Assembly: GCA_015179125.1 (NCBI GenBank) | Contig: WHVA01000206.1 | Span: forward strand, 1 to 64,000 | Length of the DNA: 64,000 bases | Source of the DNA: Gautieria morchelliformis | Taxonomy: Eukaryota > Basidiomycota > Agaricomycetes > Gomphales > Gomphaceae | Direction of reading: 5' to 3' | Shown: one piece after another, positions 10,438-22,133 of the stretch | Layout: the number at the start of each line of letters is the position of its first letter | Numbering within the stretch: the stretch's first letter is position 1 | Notes under the pieces: model-generated | What the model saw: the letters and a program-made list of their open reading frames with translations, nothing else | Databases searched by the model: none | Told to the model about the DNA's origin: nothing | Program-made: the position numbers and the translations under genes

Positions 10438-11162
10438 AGGGCTGATCACAGTAGAGGATTTGGCTAGGATTTGATGAGGATTTGACGGAGGATTTCAATT
10501 TTTTTAGAACACCCGACAATGCCCCGAAATCGCGATTTAACTGTGATTAGCCTGTTTTGAAACTGGATTTGAGAAAATTTGAGAACGCTGGTGCCGGACA
10601 CACGGCAGGGTGGCTCTCTCGCCGGTCTGTCAGCCAAAGGTAGGTTCTGCGCTATGATGTATCCCTAAAAAATACAAAGTAATATATGTGAAAGCATTAA
10701 TTTACCTTTAGGTGTCCTCTTAAAATAACAAATAACATATAGATCAAGAGAAACTCAAAATTATATAAAAATATAGAAGAGAAACACTGAAGAATAAAAA
10801 AAAAAGATGGAACTATGTATTTTTTAGAGTTTTTACTCAATTGACCAGATTCAAAGGATTGCACAGGTGTCATAACTGGTTGGCGGCATGGCCTTGGACC
10901 AGGCCACTAGACTGTAGTGGCGGTATGGAGTCACTTTAGTGAGTACTTCAGTTTCCGGGTTACTTTCTGCAGGCACAAAGGGAGATCCCAACGGACTAGT
11001 TTAGGGCCCGCGACGGCGCCGGCCAAAATTCAAATCCAAATCGCGCACAAATCTCAAATCACCTCCTGGAGGTGATTTGAGGATTTGGATGGATTTGGCC
11101 TCCAAATCCATTTCTCAAATCCCCATCAAATCCCCTCCAAATCCTCTACTGTGATCAGCCCT
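10438..11162. mobile_element. Non-autonomous inverted-repeat DNA element, 725 bp
   Basis: The ends are inverted: agggctgatcacagtagagg at the left and its complement at the right, extending imperfectly through gattt-rich arms. AGT flanks both sides (10435-10437 and 11163-11165). The sequence without the insertion can be inferred from copy E (catatagtatcctgg near 16857), which supports the 3-bp target duplication. There is no coding capacity. The superfamily is not certain; a 3-bp duplication fits CACTA- or Harbinger-like groups, but the terminus is not diagnostic. Confidence 0.85.
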
Positions 11163-11575
11163 AGTGTCTTGGCGCCCCCGCGTCATATGAGGGACTGAAC
11201 GTTTGCACCTGGCGCACCCCCTCATCTTGACGTGGTTGCAGCGAAATTTACCTTCAAGTACTAGTCTGTTCTTAGATTCATGCTAGCGTGCTGTTGCCAG
11301 TACCGTATCGAGATACCTGGTGCCCTTTCCATCATGACCCAGCACGATGGACTTGTCTTCAAGCTGGGATCCCGTGGAAACGCGCTGGCTTTCCAAGTGA
11401 CCAGCAGATATAAAAACCCCGTTGGACCACCCATACTACCGTCCCTTATCTCCCCACTTACTTTCTATTACACCACAATTATTCAAAACATATCTGCCCC
11501 TCCCACAGTGTTATGGACAGCAACGAGCTGAACTTGGCAGAGCCTGGATATTTGTCTTATGGTGCACAACACCCT

Positions 11576-11594
11576 CCCCCCCCCCCCCCCCCCC
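11576..11594 (+). repeat. Poly-C run of 19
   Basis: This is an uninterrupted C tract inside decayed copy C, at the place where its relatives have only catgc. It is likely a slippage product and prone to sequencing length error. Confidence 0.9.
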
Positions 11595-12440
11595 TCATCC
11601 CCCCTTGTCTCTATATTCACTCATGCGCATGTTCTTCCCGACACTGGCTTACCTTATATCTCCTTCGACAAAAGACACTCGTGAGCATGCTGGTTCATTC
11701 ACGCCCAGTCATTTATCTCAGAAATACACACAGGAATTTCCATCGCAGCCATTCTCATGAACGTCGCCATGTCCGTTTCAGTCCAAGCCAGGAAGCTACA
11801 GGTGTGTGCCTTCCATGCCTGCGGAACACGAGACGCAATGGCCTCTATCATCATTATAGCCCCCTGCCTGGACAATTGCGTGGCCGCACGTGAGCCATGC
11901 ATCTGTATCCTGTATCACGGCCATGAGCTTCCCTCGCAGTCTTTTCTACAAACCTCACCATGTCTGGCTCCAGTGCAAGTCAGGGAGCCATGGGTATGTA
12001 CCTTCCATCGCTGGGACTCGATGATGATGACTTCCCTCATGGCAGCTTTCGGCCTGGACAATGGCGAGGCGGCAGGCAAATCATGCATTTCATATCATCA
12101 TTGATATCGGATATGGGAGACATCCTAGGTGTTGCCTGTTATGATAACTTTATGCTACATGTGTCCAACCAGGTTCCTTGTGATGCTTCCCTGGCGATTA
12201 ATCCCGGCGTGTCCCATGGCCCTACCAAACACGACCTCATGCAGCTGTAACCCAATCGCCATGGCAGCCAACCTCCAACAATATATCATCACGGTCAAGT
12301 TCAACGGTGTCAGAAAGGGCCGGTGCAACTATTTCCAGTCGGATTCACCCCAATGTCACTTCATCGGCACCAGGAAGCAGGTCCAATCTCACATTTGCCG
12401 CATCCACCTTAAGGAGTTGAAGCCCTTATGCTGGCAACTG

Positions 12441-12939
12441 TCTCAATTGTGATATATTTTATGAAATATAGATTAGCTAAGCTATATATACATATATATG
12501 ACATTTATAAACATCCTCTATAGACCTTGATGGGTGTTGCGTTGATGTACCGGGTTGACATATGCATGCAATGGGCAGCGATGCGGGTTATATATAAGAT
12601 GAGTACCAGAGCTCTAATCCATCCAACCAGGCTCATAGCCCTCAGGCGTGTGCACCGTACTGGGGAGCGCCGTAGGCGGGATGTGGTGGACAGTGCACCA
12701 TACCAACAGGCGGCCTACAGTGCAGGTCCACCATACCGACAGTGAGGTACGTGCCGGGAGCGCCAGCCCATTGACTCGCTCTTCCACTAATTGATGGGCT
12801 GATCACACAGGAAACGTTCACATTGGAAGGCCCTGGCCAGGTGCGCTGTTCAGGGTGTATTGCGTGTATTCGCGTGCTGATCGATGTACATATGCATGGG
12901 CACTACGTACTATGCTCTATGTGCAGCAGAGGATCACCC
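12441..12939. other. Intergenic; AT-rich spacer then GC-rich lead-in to the minisatellite
   Basis: The first 90 bases are AT-rich (tatata steps near 12480). From about 12640, degenerate versions of the downstream repeat core (gtgcaccatac) already occur. No gene is seen. Confidence 0.5.
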
Positions 12940-13700
12940 ACCGGATACACCTCCACCTGTCGGATCCGTGTACGGTCGCAGACAGTGGCAGGGCACTGTG
13001 AGTGGTTCGGCGGCAGACAGGGTCTGGGAACCGTATGTGGATGCAGCCGTGGATGGTGGCCATGCACCGTAAGTGGAGGCGGCGGCGGATGGTGCCTGTG
13101 CACTGTGAGCGGTGAGTGCACGGATGGTGCATGTGCACCGTAGGGGCCCACGGTGACTTACGGTGCCTGTGCACCGTCCGTGGAGGCGCCGCAGGTGGTG
13201 CATGTCCACCCTACTGAGGGACCCTGCACATGCAATGTAAGCAGCCGCAGATGGTGCATGTGCACCGCAGTGGCCTGTGGTGGCTTATGGTGCCTGTGCA
13301 CCGTCAGTGGATGCGACGGACGGTGCATTTGCACCGTAAGTGCAGGCGGTTGCTGACAGTGCCTGTGCACCATAAGTGAGGCACGGTGCATCCGCACTGT
13401 AAGTGGACCTGGCAGCATATGGTGGATGTGCACCGTATGTGGATCCAGCGCAGAGGGTGCCTGTGCACGGTGAGCGGCGCAGATGGTGCATGTGCACGGT
13501 GAGCGGTGAGTCCACTTATGGTGGATTTGCACCGTGGGCTGAGACCGGACGGATGGTGCCTGTGTACCTGAAGCAGAGAGCAGCGCGGATGGTGCATGTG
13601 CACCGTGAGCGGCGAGTCCACTTACGGTGCATTTGCACTGTAAGCGGAGAGGCAACTGACAGGTCCTGGGCACCATGAGCCGAGAGGTCAGGGGATGGTT
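12940..13700. repeat. Minisatellite, 35/36-bp period, palindromic core
   Basis: Repeated cores of the form ggtgcatgtgcaccgtaag occur at about 13054, 13091, 13126, 13162, 13197, 13253, 13289, 13322, 13358, 13385, 13421, 13456, 13485, 13520, 13555, 13591 and 13626. Most spacings are 35 or 36. Each core is itself a near-palindrome (ggtgca/tgcacc), usually followed by a donor-like GTAAGT or GTGAGC. Because 36 is a multiple of three, long frames stay open on both strands, for example 188 codons on the minus strand at 13158-13724. These are repeat artefacts unless shown otherwise. Confidence 0.9.
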
Positions 13701-14257
13701 CAGGTGACCCGTATGTGGAAGCATAGCTATGAGTGTATTAATAGATTACGCACGCATTTTACAATGGGTTGTACACGTTTACAACAGCGGGTGTCTGGTC
13801 CCTGGCCCAACAGAGGGAGGAATACCCAGCTGCGGGGAAAACGGCCATGGCCATTGTAGGTCCTTATGGCCTCTATTAGCTAATGCTCCCAAACATAGCG
13901 TCCATCCTAGATGCTCTATCATCTAATGGCCTTGGGCCTGCTCTGGGTTCACACCTGGTTCGAAGGCCAACGTAGAAGCATATTGTCGTCACAAGATGCC
14001 TGAAGGCACCGGTTAGTAAGAGGCCAGCGATGCGGCGTCATCATTCAATTGTCCAAAACCTCTGCCCTTGGAAGCAACACACCTCGAAGGTCCCTCACTA
14101 GAGCAGGCATAGCGGCCCAGCATGCCGGCGGAACGGGGATAATGGGGTGCGTACGCATCCACACCCATAGACCTCACTGTAAGAGTTTGATAAATATATT
14201 TATATATACGAGTACTCAGTAAATGCTTGAGTGCAAAAACTGAGGAAGAAAGACTTC
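13701..14257. other. Intergenic; nothing recognised
   Basis: No gene is visible. A ggggaaaacggccatggcc block at about 13838 recurs in inverted form at about 15783 (ggccatggccgttttcccc). The pair might be ends of a degraded element, but the core is self-palindromic, so the evidence is weak. Confidence 0.45.
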
Positions 14258-14260
14258 TAA

Positions 14261-14628
14261 CACTGGAGGCATATAAAAATTTTCTGGTCTGAAAAACTGT
14301 TCAAAAAACTGTAAAGATATTCCAATTTTTGTTAGTGTTTTTGTTAGAATTTGTTGAGCAAGAAAATTGTAAAAAAAGTTTAGTTAAAAAAAAATAAATT
14401 TTTTTTAGTAGTTGTAGTTCTATTTTGTTAAGTTTTTTGTAGGGTTTTTTATGTCTTTTTATAAGTTTCTTTGTGAAAATGCAAAGAAACCCATAAAAAA
14501 CCCTGAAAAAAACTTTGAATTTTTTTACAATTTTCTTGCTCAACAAATTCTAATAAAAATTTCACAAAGTTTTATTACAATTTTTTGAACAGTTTTTCAG
14601 ACAAGAAAGCTTTTATATGCCTGCAGTG
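14261..14628. mobile_element. Fold-back MITE, 368 bp, TAA target duplication
   Basis: The terminal inverted repeats begin cactggaggcatataaaa at the left, with the complement of gcatataaaagc at the right. They extend nearly to the centre (for example gaatttgttgagcaagaaaa in both arms), so the element folds on itself. TAA flanks it at 14258-14260 and 14629-14631. It is AT-rich and has no coding content; the 81-codon Lys-rich minus-strand frame inside is a composition artefact. The CACTG terminus with a 3-bp duplication fits CACTA/EnSpm, while TAA would also fit PIF-Harbinger. Confidence 0.88.
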
Positions 14629-14631
14629 TAA

Positions 14632-15845
14632 CTATCTACTTTATAGTCTATGAGAACAATGGCGGAATAAAACAATGGACTGCGTATGAGCTATCTATAG
14701 CGGTGGACAATGGAATCTTTGAGACAATAACGGCACCCTAAATTGTTTGTCACATAATGTGACACGGGGTGATGCGGTTTGCTATACAGCTTACACATTC
14801 ACTTCCTACACTCACTATAGATTCAGTCCTCCTGAAGTTCACAGCATTATGAAGAGGGAAGCAGCGTCGCCAGGTATACCAGCACACAGGACTAAAACAA
14901 CATCCCATCCATACATCATCCTCACCGCTCCCTGTCCCAAGCTCACGGGGACCACGGGGACCACTCCAAGTTAGTACATATGCCATACTGAAGTCTGTAT
15001 ATGCATCCACCACACCAAACTCTGATCATCTTGCAGAGGGCAGAAACATAGTACCATAGATAATCATTACAGCCAGTTGGCCCGAAACAATGTACAATGT
15101 CATAGCTCCAGCGAGCCCAGAAAAGTTTCTAATATAGATGGCGCAAGGCTCGAAGCTTGAGGGGACCTCGCTGTAGCAGCGTGAATATCAGCCTACCGCC
15201 TATCATGCATCATGCACGTCCTATTCCACGCACCGTTTACCATCACTCGTCTCGATTCCTTAGTCACTTCCCTTCCCAGAATGCTCAACATGACTGGTCA
15301 CTATTTCTGGCACGGTCCACTTGAATGCTCAATGACTGACAAGTTGCTCTCGATTCCAGATTTTATATTCACTCCTGTGCTTTGCTATGCAGTGCCCCCC
15401 TCGTATTCACAACCTAAAATAAAGTTCATTTATGCCTGTATACAAGGCCGAAGAACACTGAGATACCGCACTAAGACTGCTGCCGGCAAGCCACTAAATG
15501 CGCAAAAATGTTCACAACCACTACTGGATTGCAGTACGTGCATATTGGACAAAAGAACAGGTAGCTGATTCCAAGCTTCTTTTGAACTTGTTTGCAGTTC
15601 TTTATGAATGGTACAGCGCCGTACAGCAGCCTCGAAGTGTTTGCGGACATGTTGTGGACGTGTTGTGGACGTGTACTGTGACTAGCACGTGATTAATGTT
15701 TTAGTCTTATGGGTGTACATCTGGGTGTGGGTGCTCGGTAACTATTTGGCCCGTAGGTAACGTGATCACATTACTAATCAAACGGCCATGGCCGTTTTCC
15801 CCACATCGCCGTATTTTTGGACAGAGATGGGGAAGCATCTTGTCC
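14632..15845. other. Intergenic; no gene supported
   Basis: The longest frame (15212-15568, 118 codons) has no recognisable domain and no splice context. The end of the stretch (15840 onward) leads into zinc-finger copy D. Confidence 0.4.
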
Positions 15846-16190
15846 TCCATATCACTAGTCATCACTAATATCATATATGGCAGATACTCCCATGACCACG
15901 GAGTACATCACAAGTGTTACTTCTGGCACCCATGGTGGTTCCATGCCCCAAGTCTCCAGCAAACTGTCACCTGATGTTGCCCTTGCCGTAAAGCCTGGGG
16001 ACTGTGCTGATCAGCACAGCTTCATCCAGGCCGGTTCCATCACGAGGGTGTTCAACCTCAAAGGGTACATTATTAGGACCAATCACAATCACATCACATA
16101 CTACTTGTAAGTTGTGCCACTATCCAACTTGTTCACATCGAGGTCATTTTACATTGCCATAAGCACTTAAGACGTAGACATCCTTCAGGA
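15846..16190 (+). pseudogene. Zinc-finger family copy D, 3' fragment with frameshift
   Basis: The opening catcactaatatcatatatgg matches the start of the finger exon in copies B and E. The reading then runs SFIQAGSITRVFNLKGYI and NHITYYL, ending at TAA. About seven extra bases later a shifted frame gives CHYPTCSHRGHF, homologous to the first finger CDYPTCSRRF of the intact genes, before another stop. In sequence it is closer to the minus-strand clade than to copies A-C. It is a decayed single-exon remnant. Confidence 0.7.
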
Positions 16191-16449
16191 AGTTAAGTTA
16201 AAATGCAGTGCTGTCAGAGAATGAAACGAACCGAATGGACGGACCGATCGTCGACAGGGAGCCACGACTCACAATCAGAGTCGTCCGGGTGCTGGGCACT
16301 ATAGGTATGGCTATAAATGAGTACATGGCCTAAGTATCCTCCCCTTGACAGTAAGGATGAAAACTAGATGAGAATCGACCATAAAGATTCAATGTATAGC
16401 CATCTACTTATCCATGCACCATCCATCGTGACAACGATAAAGGGAAATT

Positions 16450-19365
16450 AACTTGGTGTGTTTTACAGTAGACTTCGGCAGAGGCTGATGTGTTTGTCCC
16501 CCTAGATATGGTGTGGGTGATCATAACCTAGCTATTCACCCATGTGTATCAGTCCAAACAAAACGATCATCTGCAGCGCCGCCACATGTGTCCCCCTTCA
16601 AGGTATCCTTCACCAGACCCTCCCAGGCCATGTCTGACATGGCACTGAAGCTGGAAATATATGCATCTCCAGTAAAGACGCTGGGGTCACCACGGTGCAT
16701 GCACATGAGCGGGATGCGGACCCTTGTCCCAACAAATTGAAGATTGGATGGAGGCTGTGGTTTATGGTGGGTGGCGGTGTTCATTCGTGGGCATAGTATG
16801 ACAGTGAGGAGGATGCCACAGGCGCCTATTTGTATTGCACAGTGTTCTAGGATTTTGGCATATAGTATCCTGGTGCCCCGCTTCATATGAAGGAGTCAAC
16901 CACAATGAGATTTGCCTCCGCTTAGAACGCTTGCACCTGTCCAACCTGTCCCGGATCCTGGCGCCCCTTCTCATATTGACGACTTGGCTGCAACGAAATT
17001 TGTCTTCATGTACTTTCCTCTTTCCCAGATTCATGCCAGCACGCTGTTGCCAGTATCGTATCGGGATACCCGGCGCCCTTTCCATCATGACCCAGCACAA
17101 TGGAGTTGTCTTCGAGCTGGGGACCCCGTGGAAGTGCGCTGGCTTTCCAAGTGGCCAGCAGATATAAAAATCTCATCAGACCACCCCATACTACCGTCCC
17201 TTATCTCCACATTTTTATTAAACCATAATTGTTCAAAACATATGTGCCCCCTCCACAGTGCTATGGACAGCGACGGGCTGAACTCCGTGATGGAAGAGCC
17301 TGTATATTCGTCTTACGGTGCACAACACGCCCTCCCTCGTTGTTATACTCACTAATGCCCATGTTCTTCCCGACACTGGTTTACCTTATATCTCCTTCGA
17401 CAAACGACACTCGTGAGTATGCTGTTTCATTCACATCCAGTTATTAACTCATAAATGCACACAGGGATTTCCATCGCAGCCATTCTCATGAACCTCGCCA
17501 TATCCGGTCACAATGCAAGCCAAAGAGCTCTGGGTGCGTGCCCTCCGTTCCTGCGGAACTGTCATGACCAGTTTATTTCTCCTACCGCGCTACCTCCATG
17601 TTCCCCCTCGTCACTCCCTAGCATCTTCGTCAGAGTTCGCTGCACCTACCGACCACTCCTCCTCTACGTCCACTCTACTCGCTGTTCGCCCCATCCTCTG
17701 AACCGCTATTCGCTGCTCGCCCATTTCGCCAGCAGGCAGGCCATCAAATATGATCAATACCATTCACCCGGCATGATGGTTCATCATTAGCCCCATCATC
17801 TTCTTAATCCAACCCCATTGGGTGTTCGTATGGCCAAAGTGCGTTCGCAGGGCGTTCCTTCCATAGGTTGTGCAGGATCAACCCAGTAAACGAAGAGTCC
17901 ATGCAGGGTAGCGTGTATGCAGGTCCCAAGACATGGTTTTGTCCATAAGTGCCTTTGCCCCCTTTACTCTCCGCCGTTTCATGTTCGCATTCTTCCCTCA
18001 CTCTATTGTATGTTTATTCCATCTACCTAGTATCATGACTGCGCACCCCTATCCAACCCTGACCTGTGACGGCCTCTTTCCTATTCGCTGATGCCCTACG
18101 AGCATTCGATATAAGTAGTTTACATTCCCATGTATATTCCCCAGTTCAATTATCATACGTCGTCCATCTTGTGCAAACTTGACCTCGCTGTGATCATCGT
18201 CTTGAGCCTCTCCTTGAAGATTTCTATCTTCGACCAGCCAAGGACTTAGGCATCACTGGTGAGTTCTCATACTTCATCTTCGTTACCTTAGCCTTCAAAC
18301 TACTTTCTGTGCTGTTGGCGAAGGGCTCTAAAGGAGCACCTTCGCCAGCGAAGGGACCGTCGAAACTTAGACAGCCCTTCCGCGATATCTTGCACGTTAC
18401 GTCGTCAAGTGCTGTGAGCTATTTTGCTACGACTGTAGATAGGGTGAGCCCCGTTCGGGCAACCCTCTTGTTTCGTGAACATTCATCGGTTCACTTATTC
18501 GCCGAACGGCATACTTATTCACACAAGTTATTTGGGCATTCGCTGTGTTCACTAATACACGATATTAACGCCTAAAAACCAATCTTGACAGGAACAAGCG
18601 ATTCGATGGTGCCATGCATCACTACAGCCCCCAGCCTGGACAATTGTGAGGCCGAATGTGAGTGATGCATTTGTATCCTGTATCACCACCGTGAGCCTCC
18701 CTCATAGTCTTTTCCACAAACATCGCCATGTCTGGCTCCACTGCAAGTCAGGGAGCCACGGGTATGTACCTTCCATCACCCCAGAACGTGGGACTCGACG
18801 ATGACTTCCCCTCATAGCAGCTTTGGGCCGGGACAACGGCGAGGCCGCAGGTGAATCATGCTTTTCGTATCCTGTATAATCATTGATATCATATACGGAA
18901 GACATCCTAGGTGTGGCTTCTTATGACAATTTTGGGCCACAAGCATCCTACAAGCTTCCCCATGATGCTTCCCTCGCCATTAATCCTGGCGTGTTCCACC
19001 GCCCTACCGAACACAACCTGATGCAGGTGTACGCAATCGCCACGGCAGCCAACTTCCAACAGTATCTCGTCACAGTCAAAGCGAACAGTGTCACAAAGTG
19101 CCGGTGCAATTTTATTCAGCCGGGTTCACCCCAATGTCACTTCATCGGCACCAGGAAGCAGGTCCAATCTCACATTCGCCGCGTCCACCTTAAGGAGTTG
19201 AAGCCCTTCAGGTGCACCTAGTACATCTATCACTAGCCATGAGCCTTGGGGACTTTCATTCCAATCAACTTCTCACAGCGGAAAGTACTTTATGGGTAGG
19301 CTTGAAGGCAGTCGTCATGTGACTACCAAGAACCAAGGCAATCTCTATGAGTGTGGTGGCTGGTG
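16450..19365 (+). pseudogene. Zinc-finger family copy E, split by a solo LTR
   Basis: The promoter block (about 16500-16720) and leader match copies A and C. Exon 1 starts near 17264 (MDSDGLNSVMEEP). A second exon at about 17465 reads ISIAAILMNLAISG. A 1,031-bp solo LTR at 17560-18590 then interrupts the copy. It resumes at 18596 with an SGSSASQGATGMYLPS unit, GLDDDFP followed by a stop, an LDNGEAA-like block, and the long finger exon (about 18890-19221, HFIGTRKQVQSHIRRVHLKE). The last exon (about 19279-19360) has Tyr in place of the first Cys and lacks the terminal stop (GGWW in place of GVW-stop). It is non-functional. Confidence 0.8.
17560..18590. mobile_element. Solo LTR, 1,031 bp, with GGAAC target duplication
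   Basis: The sequence starts TGTCATGACC and ends CTTGACA, so it has TG...CA termini with a 5-bp inverted TGTCA/TGACA. It is flanked by GGAAC at 17555-17559 and 18591-18595. The flanks rejoin into the sequence found uninterrupted in copies A and B. There is no gag or pol coding and no second LTR, so this is a recombination-derived solo LTR of a Gypsy- or Copia-type retrotransposon. A gatataagtag motif near 18109 could be its TATA region. Confidence 0.92.
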
Positions 19366-19639
19366 GGCACATTTTCCCGTTCCGTTTATGTAGTCTGCGT
19401 ATTCAAAAATTATTATTTTTCACTAGTCACCATCGTTATGCCCGGAAAGATTACCGGGACAAACATGCGAAGAGCTGCCTCATGAAAAACAAGGAGAAGG
19501 TGTAAATGTATGTCAACGTCGTGCAGGCTCCACTGCGATAACGTTTGTATTTTGATTTGATGTATTTGTTGTATTACGACCCATTTTACAAGTGATTCCG
19601 AAAAACACCGTTGTCTGGGTTCTCTGGATGAGCGAGGTA

Positions 19640-20400
19640 TGTGACACGCGCCAATGAGCGCAATTCCCTCCTTGCTCGTCAACCAGGGAACAGAGAGATC
19701 GTAGGAATATATATGTATACGAACCTTCTGCCGACAATTTTTCGCGTATTTTTTGCTGTGGCCAATACTCTAATCCGAGCAAGGGGTCTGCCATTTCAGC
19801 AACCGCGATCCTGGATCAGTACCAAAGCAGACGTACGGCCGCCATTCAAGATACAGCCGGTGCACGCATCATCGTCATTCATGTCGAGAGAAAAAGTCAG
19901 GGACATGGCGTGCCGACGTGCGCGTACGCGCCCTGGCACCCCCCGGGGCTCACATGCGGGCACGCCGCCAGCGGCCCTGCACAGCCCCTCGCCATGTGCA
20001 CCGCGCAGCCTGCCATAGCAACACGTGATGCGTGTCCCCCAGCTCGCAAGGACGCGCCCCACCTCAATTCAAGCGTGCACAAGCCGCTACACGCGCCGTG
20101 CAACCCCACACGCACCGCCATCCCACCGCCCCACCTCCCCCCCCGCACAGCAAGCTGTGCACGTCCCCCGTACATCGTACCCCACGGCCACCGATGTACA
20201 CACGCCCGCTCGCGCTCGAACTCGCGCTACCAGGCCCGATGCCACGGATGCACTCGCGAACAACGCGGTTGCAGGCGTAGCGTACCCTGAGTGGTGATAC
20301 AAGGAAGGAAGCAAGAACAAAGAAGAAGAGAATGTGATGCACGAGAGATGAGTACCATGAGTGTCTGATTCTGACTTAAAATATTTCCACACTCACCTAA
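19640..20400. other. GC-rich block between finger genes, unit 1
   Basis: Strongly C-rich sequence with long frames open on both strands at 19900-20300, all of low complexity (A, R, P, H, C, T). One copy of the 92-bp motif expanded in unit 2 lies at about 20030-20120. It may be a promoter or CpG-rich spacer. I do not support a coding call. Confidence 0.45.
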
Positions 20401-20753
20401 TAATTTTTATCACCCACAAAATCCTTGACACGGGTGTGGCTATAGTAGATTTTGGTCAACACCGAAGCCCCGGCAAAATATGGTCTAAACGCTATATATG
20501 CTCTCTGTTGGTCCAGCCGAGGTACTTTATATACAGAGTATGTAAGGACCCAACGTCGCTCCCACCACGTTTCTTCAAATCTCTGAGGGATTCAACGAAA
20601 AGCCGCATTGCCATGACCCTAGCCTTATTTCTTGCCGTTTTTCAAGGCGCAGCGCTTCTCGTGCTTGTTGCGATAGTCTTCACGAGCATACCACTTGGGA
20701 CTGGTGGATAGAATCATGTCTGATGATCCATCAAGGGAACAAGAAAACTGTGC

Positions 20754-21686
20754 CTACCAGACAGCGCACCCATAAATCTTGCCTCGGTTCTTCGTATTGA
20801 CGTGCCGATTCGCATCCTGCTTGTGCGCAAAATATTCTCCGCTGTATAATAAGACCGAAAGTTCGCAAGGCTCACGTCTGCTAGTAGCGGTAGACGGACG
20901 TACCAGGTGATGCATTTGAAAGGCTTCTCTTCCAAGTGGATGTGGCGGAGGTGAGTGATGACCTGTCGCCTGGTCTTGAAGCGACGAGAACAAGTTGGAT
21001 AGTCACACCAATAGGATGTGATGCCGCTGACTTTGGTCGTGCTGATGAGCCCTTTGAGGTCGACTGCCCTCGTGATGGGGGCGACCTGCATAGAGATGTG
21101 TTGAGGAGATCCTCCGAGAATAGCGACAAGGGGAACATCAGGAGTGAGCTGGCCTTGGTCGGGCGCTTGCGATGCGAAATCACCACTAGAAATTAAAGGA
21201 AGACTGGCGATGTCTTCTGTTCTCATGAGCGCACCTGACGTATGCTGCATGAGTGATAGCTAGCGATACGGGATACACAATGCACGACTTACCGCCCGCC
21301 TCTCCGTTGTCCAGGTTGACTGCAGCCAGGAAACGGTAGTATCGAGTTTCGTATTTTTCGGTGATGAGAGGAACGTACCGACAGTATCCGTGGTACTATT
21401 GGGACCACATATGTCGCAGTCTATGGATGAGGCTGCGAGGAGAGGTCCTGCTATGGTATCTTCGACATAAGCAACAAGACATGAATGCAACAGCATGCTC
21501 ACGAGGATGTGAATTGTCGAACGTGTAAAAGCAGCGCCGGGAGGTACATGGTGGGTGAGTCAATATAAGGTCGAGGAACGATATGGTGGGATGGCAAGGC
21601 ATACCAATGGGTGGATCATATCCAAACTCATCCAGAACTGAAGAGTTCAGCCAGTCATTGTCCATAAAGCTCTGGGAGGGTTGCAT
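20754..21686 (-). CDS. C2H2-type zinc-finger protein, family copy F (intact, 198 aa)
   Basis: Five exons (21605-21686, 21379-21447, 21293-21319, 20904-21234, 20754-20841) sum to 597 nt with every junction GT-AG. The start is MQPSQSFMDNDWLNSSVLDE. A small exon gives VNLDNGEAG. Residues about 131-168 form finger 1, C-x4-C-x12-H-x4-H (CDYPTC...H...H), followed by the linker LEEKPFKC. Finger 2 spans the last intron: C-x2-C-G-x2-F-x8-RH, with a late Cys (C2HC-like), and the protein ends IYGCAVW. It has no other domain, so a small nuclear DNA- or RNA-binding protein is inferred; targets are unknown. It lies in unit 1 of a tandem duplication, and its sister is the gene at 26184-27127. Differences between the two in exons are multiples of three, suggesting constraint. 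Five plus-strand relatives in the window are decayed. Confidence 0.8.
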
Positions 21687-22133
21687 AGTGTTGTAATAGG
21701 TAGACAATTGGGAGGTAGAGAGACGGAGGATTGGAGCTGTAGGACACGTTTATTCGCAGACTCCCTTCCAAATAAATACCGGAAGATGGCCATGTTTGTG
21801 GCTGGCCTGGAGCACGGAAAGCCGTTTCCTCGTTGCGTGCTACAATAACACCGGTGGTCAGGGAACACGGCGCCTCGGGTGATTCCGTTAAGATAAGTAT
21901 TTCTTGGTCGAGGAGGGCCAGAAAGTCGAAGCACAGTGGCGCACATGACCCAGATATTATCTATTTTATTTTTAAGACGCCCGATCCGATAGTTTTCGAG
22001 CCCCCCTGAAGTCCGTCCGGACAGGAGGGGTTAGTAGCTGGCTGCGTATGATACCTGCAATTACTAATCGGTTCTGGAAGGTCTTGTAGATATTGTTACG
22101 CACCGCGTTCCGAAGTTCGGGACCACGCTCACT

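Larger units (their letters stand above)
10010..12440 (+). pseudogene. Zinc-finger family copy C, split by a transposable element
   Basis: The promoter block (10020-10290) matches copies A and E and contains a hairpin. The leader is interrupted at 10435-11165 by a 725-bp inverted-repeat element. Exon blocks resume: an exon near 11512 (MDSNELN), a 19-base C run at 11576, LDN exons (about 11865 and 12055) and the finger exon (about 12120-12440, HFIGTRKQVQSHICRIH). In the finger exon the codon before Pro is TAA (cagctgtaaccc) where copy B has cagctctgcccc. The copy ends at about 12430 after KELKPL, before the FKC motif and last exon. It is clearly non-functional. Confidence 0.8.

Noticed and set aside
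12940-13700. CRISPR-like array of short palindromic repeats
   Set aside because: The period is 35/36 bp with no conserved-repeat/unique-spacer alternation, and the host is a eukaryote. It is a degenerate minisatellite.
13158-13724. 188-codon minus-strand ORF
   Set aside because: It runs through a repeat whose period is near a multiple of three. The product is low-complexity (H, T, P, C) and frames are open on both strands.
14301-14546. Lys/Phe-rich 81-codon ORF
   Set aside because: It lies inside an AT-rich fold-back MITE; a composition artefact.
13838-15801. Inverted ggggaaaacggccatggcc pair as ends of a 2-kb element
   Set aside because: The shared core is self-palindromic and short, no target duplication was found, and a MITE lies between. 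Evidence is too weak to call.
3770-19365. Zinc-finger repeats as a DNA transposon encoding transposase
   Set aside because: No terminal inverted repeats or target duplications bound the units and no catalytic transposase motif is seen. They look like host genes copied with flanks.
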